This document shows, in pieces, positions 62,801 through 64,000 of a stretch of DNA of 64,000 nt. Under the pieces are notes generated by a model. That model worked only from the letters and a program-made list of their open reading frames with translations. It ran no database searches and was not told the origin of the DNA. The stretch comes from Paludibacterium sp. B53371. GTDB lineage: Bacteria > Pseudomonadota > Gammaproteobacteria > Burkholderiales > Chromobacteriaceae. Each line of letters opens with the position of its first letter. The stretch's first letter is position 1. Position numbers and translations under genes: made by a program. The DNA lies in NCBI RefSeq assembly GCF_018802765.1, contig NZ_CP069163.1, forward strand, positions 1,426,001 through 1,490,000, written 5' to 3'.

Positions 62801-64000
62801 CCGGCTTGAGCTGCCGGCTACCCTGGCACCGGCTTATGAGGTGGATCCACTGCGCCTGCGGCAGATTCTGCAGAATTTCCTCAGCAATGCGGTCAAGTTT
62901 ACCGAGCAGGGGCAGGTGTTGTTGTGTCTGGAGGTGCTGGCAGGTGACGACCACAGCCAGACGCTGCGCTTCTCCTGCCGCGACAGCGGGATCGGCATCG
63001 CGCCGGAACAGCAGGCGCAGCTGTTTCAGCCCTTTACTCAGGCAGAAAGCAGTACCACCCGGCGTTTTGGCGGCACCGGGCTGGGCCTGGCGATCTGTCG
63101 TCGTCTGGCGGGGCTGATGGCGGGTGAAGTCGCCATGCAAAGCCGGCCGGGCGAGGGGACCGCGATCAGCCTGACCTTGCGTCTGCGGCTGGCCGATGCC
63201 GCCCGGATTCATTCGATGGCTGTCGCACCGGCCATCGATACCGCACTGGCTTTCGACCTCCCCGCACCGCTGCTGGTGGTGGAGGATAACCCGGTCAACC
63301 GCAAATTGATCGCCATGCAGCTCGAGCGCCTCGGCATTCCCTGCTTGCTGGCCGAGGACGGTCGCCAGGCGCTGGATTGCTGGCTGGCACAGCGCGTCTC
63401 GCTGATCCTCACCGATTGCCATATGCCGGTGATGGATGGATTGCAGCTGGCACGCGAGGTTCGTCAGGTGGAGGCGATGCGGGCGAGCCCGTCACGGATT
63501 CCGATTCTGGCCTGTACGGCGGATGTCGCCAGTGATGCCTTGCCGCAGGCGCTGGCCAGCGGCATTGATGAAGTATTGGGCAAGCCGCTCGGTTTGCAGG
63601 TGCTGCAGCAGGCACTGGCGCGCTGGTTGCCGACCCGGCAACTGGCGATGGCGGACGGCGTGGCAGCGTCTGTGGTGCCGCCGCCTGAAGGCGCTGCCGG
63701 CGGGGTGATCGATCGTCAGGTGCTGGCCATGTACAGCCAGGGGGATGCGGCGATCGAGGCCGACCTGATTCGGGATTTTCTCGACAGTGAAGCCGATGAC
63801 TGGCAAGCCTTGCAGCAGGCCGTGCACGAGCAGCAGCCGGAGCGGGTCCGCTGGTATGCCCATCGGCTGAAGGGTGCTGCCCGCATGGTGGGCGCCATGG
63901 CGCTGGGGGAGGCGGCGCAGAGGCTGGAGCAGGAGAGCGAGCCGCCGGCGCAGCTGGCCGGGGCGCTGGTGCCGGTTGCTCAGGCCTGGCAGGCGGTGGC
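59838..64000 (+). CDS. Large hybrid histidine kinase (3' end outside the window)
   Basis: At least 1387 residues, open to the window edge. Helix 1 (about residues 15-36) and helix 2 (about 322-347) bracket a helical periplasmic domain. Then come PAS and GAF-like modules, two more PAS segments, HisKA with His900 (ISHEIRTPLNG), HATPase, a receiver with Asp1193 (LILTDCHMPVMDG), and an Hpt domain with His1342 (YAHRLKGAAR). This is a BvgS/TorS-like phosphorelay, His-Asp-His, likely passing phosphate to the adjacent response regulator. The signal is unknown. Confidence 0.9.
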   Translation, partial: MDKPVRDESAIRKIKRSLLLIMLVITLIQLVGYGLLISRAIEAYRHVQLTDTVDQINRLLMQSADGVALESQQYQAWLTGRVLPAPAQRLSWQRQAALAEAGYGQALSLWLARPALADRARLLRLQTSLAHMQSLRLTIWQRLAGAAPLPDETLSFELMLASERLLSPSWQIANQLRRKMSGDVDEETARLQSLQLSLWQIHQRVQSDQTARLARHQLGHPLNDTMEAGQEINRQLAANVLSQLQEDLPSLPPVAGGWQGGELAQAFQAFMTRSHDMPPSGVADTGYVQSVVALTNVLQHLRQQADRLLQQHIARQSAGAVNALMGHLLILLLAILLNAVLFLWLLRRVLRPLDLFSAVQDAAREAIMLVNPAGRLFMANRGAQSLFALSEAQLTACYLQELISEPGLDHRRLLQLAESGQEIETQARGGNAQPLHISLIASRIRLGGLLQGVLVIVRDDQQRFHAEQARQYSLRLLSDVSRLQNLLFTPILREAIFDELLAVLQRYAGSEGGVLLETRGLHQAVMYRCRASAGPTGVTRDQRGPLSELQAGWRADARWHVYPVSLQQGTGGIIALWGPDVKALHGSDDALLALYVSLLGFVLEEEARKQSSERLGQVMRELDGIFKASPAGLILLDDRNRLLKVNHPVCQMLGVEASALVLGDLARLLGESEQWPALQQQIEHVRSGVPAQRCELACRARTHDEVWLLFESRLLHDGHPADGVILSCTDITTIKRNELALREARDSAAQARHRLGAAIEALPEAFAFYDVEDLLIICNQQYTDLFFDGIAADQVVGESFESLVRLSMMRADEQTEPGYTPEGWLAERVRRHRLPEASFVLQIGTRWYMANDRQIPGLGTVCLRADITELKSQQQALEVAREQADQANAAKSAFLATISHEIRTPLNGILGLLELLRLGESDAQRLDSLTSVQTSAHTLLRLIDDILDFSKIEAGRMQLSPEAVDLVALLRSVHALYRETAERKSLQYRLELPATLAPAYEVDPLRLRQILQNFLSNAVKFTEQGQVLLCLEVLAGDDHSQTLRFSCRDSGIGIAPEQQAQLFQPFTQAESSTTRRFGGTGLGLAICRRLAGLMAGEVAMQSRPGEGTAISLTLRLRLADAARIHSMAVAPAIDTALAFDLPAPLLVVEDNPVNRKLIAMQLERLGIPCLLAEDGRQALDCWLAQRVSLILTDCHMPVMDGLQLAREVRQVEAMRASPSRIPILACTADVASDALPQALASGIDEVLGKPLGLQVLQQALARWLPTRQLAMADGVAASVVPPPEGAAGGVIDRQVLAMYSQGDAAIEADLIRDFLDSEADDWQALQQAVHEQQPERVRWYAHRLKGAARMVGAMALGEAAQRLEQESEPPAQLAGALVPVAQAWQAV

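Overview
The window reads as a piece of chromosome from a GC-rich betaproteobacterium, most likely in the Neisseriales/Chromobacteriaceae. The main support is the ybeD-lipB-lipA group, a one-piece tmRNA whose encoded tag reads ANDNVYALAA, the NarXL/NarK/NirBD/NarGHJI set and the overall character of the proteins. The family-level placement is inference, not proof. Genes are densely packed on both strands. No rRNA, convincing tRNA, CRISPR array, intact insertion sequence or prophage was seen.

Layout. 0-11.6 kb holds housekeeping and accessory genes: a periplasmic solute-binding protein, a flavin-reductase-like protein, pepT, a lipoprotein, an exported M20 peptidase, a VOC protein, an amidase, the 23S rRNA hydroxylase rlhA, and a divergent rcnR/rcnA nickel-cobalt efflux pair with two G-tract operators. 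At 11.7-13.5 kb lies ssrA (tmRNA), followed by a gene-poor, repeat-rich stretch. It contains REP-like palindromes with reiterated arms, a 29-bp inverted repeat made of 9-bp iterons, and one orphan small gene. 13.5-19.8 kb carries an MFS transporter with a divergent LysR regulator, an RsbQ-like hydrolase, a DUF4239-like membrane protein, an ArsB/NhaD-type transporter and an unknown membrane protein.

19.9-37.3 kb is a nitrate/nitrite/NO respiration block. nnrS and an Hcr-like reductase face away from moaA-narX-narL-narK-nirB-nirD-narGHJI, with an FNR/DNR-type site TTGAC-N4-GTCAA between the two arms. NarK imports nitrate, NarGHI reduces it using molybdenum cofactor (MoaA makes an early precursor), NirBD takes nitrite to ammonium with NADH, NarXL senses nitrate/nitrite, and NnrS plus the Hcr-like protein probably deal with NO stress.

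37.3-46 kb has a CMD/tautomerase pair with a LysR regulator, a protein made of three fused RidA domains behind a structured leader, a DAHP synthase, a GGDEF diguanylate cyclase, three DnaA-box-like 9-mers, and a ribbon-helix-helix-like protein with a 25-unit Pro/Ala/Lys pentapeptide tail. 46-58 kb has an RNase T2, several small unknown genes, a ygiQ-ycaO pair, a MupP/Gph-type phosphatase, ilvA and ybeD-lipB-lipA. 58-64 kb ends with an Ala-rich coiled coil, a bacteriohemerythrin, and a response regulator next to a large hybrid histidine kinase that runs off the window.

The strongest candidates for something new are the triple RidA fusion (one domain lacks the substrate-binding Arg), the REP-like elements with reiterated arms, the RHH/(PAVAK)25 protein beside a perfect palindrome, and the iteron-bearing inverted repeat next to ssrA.
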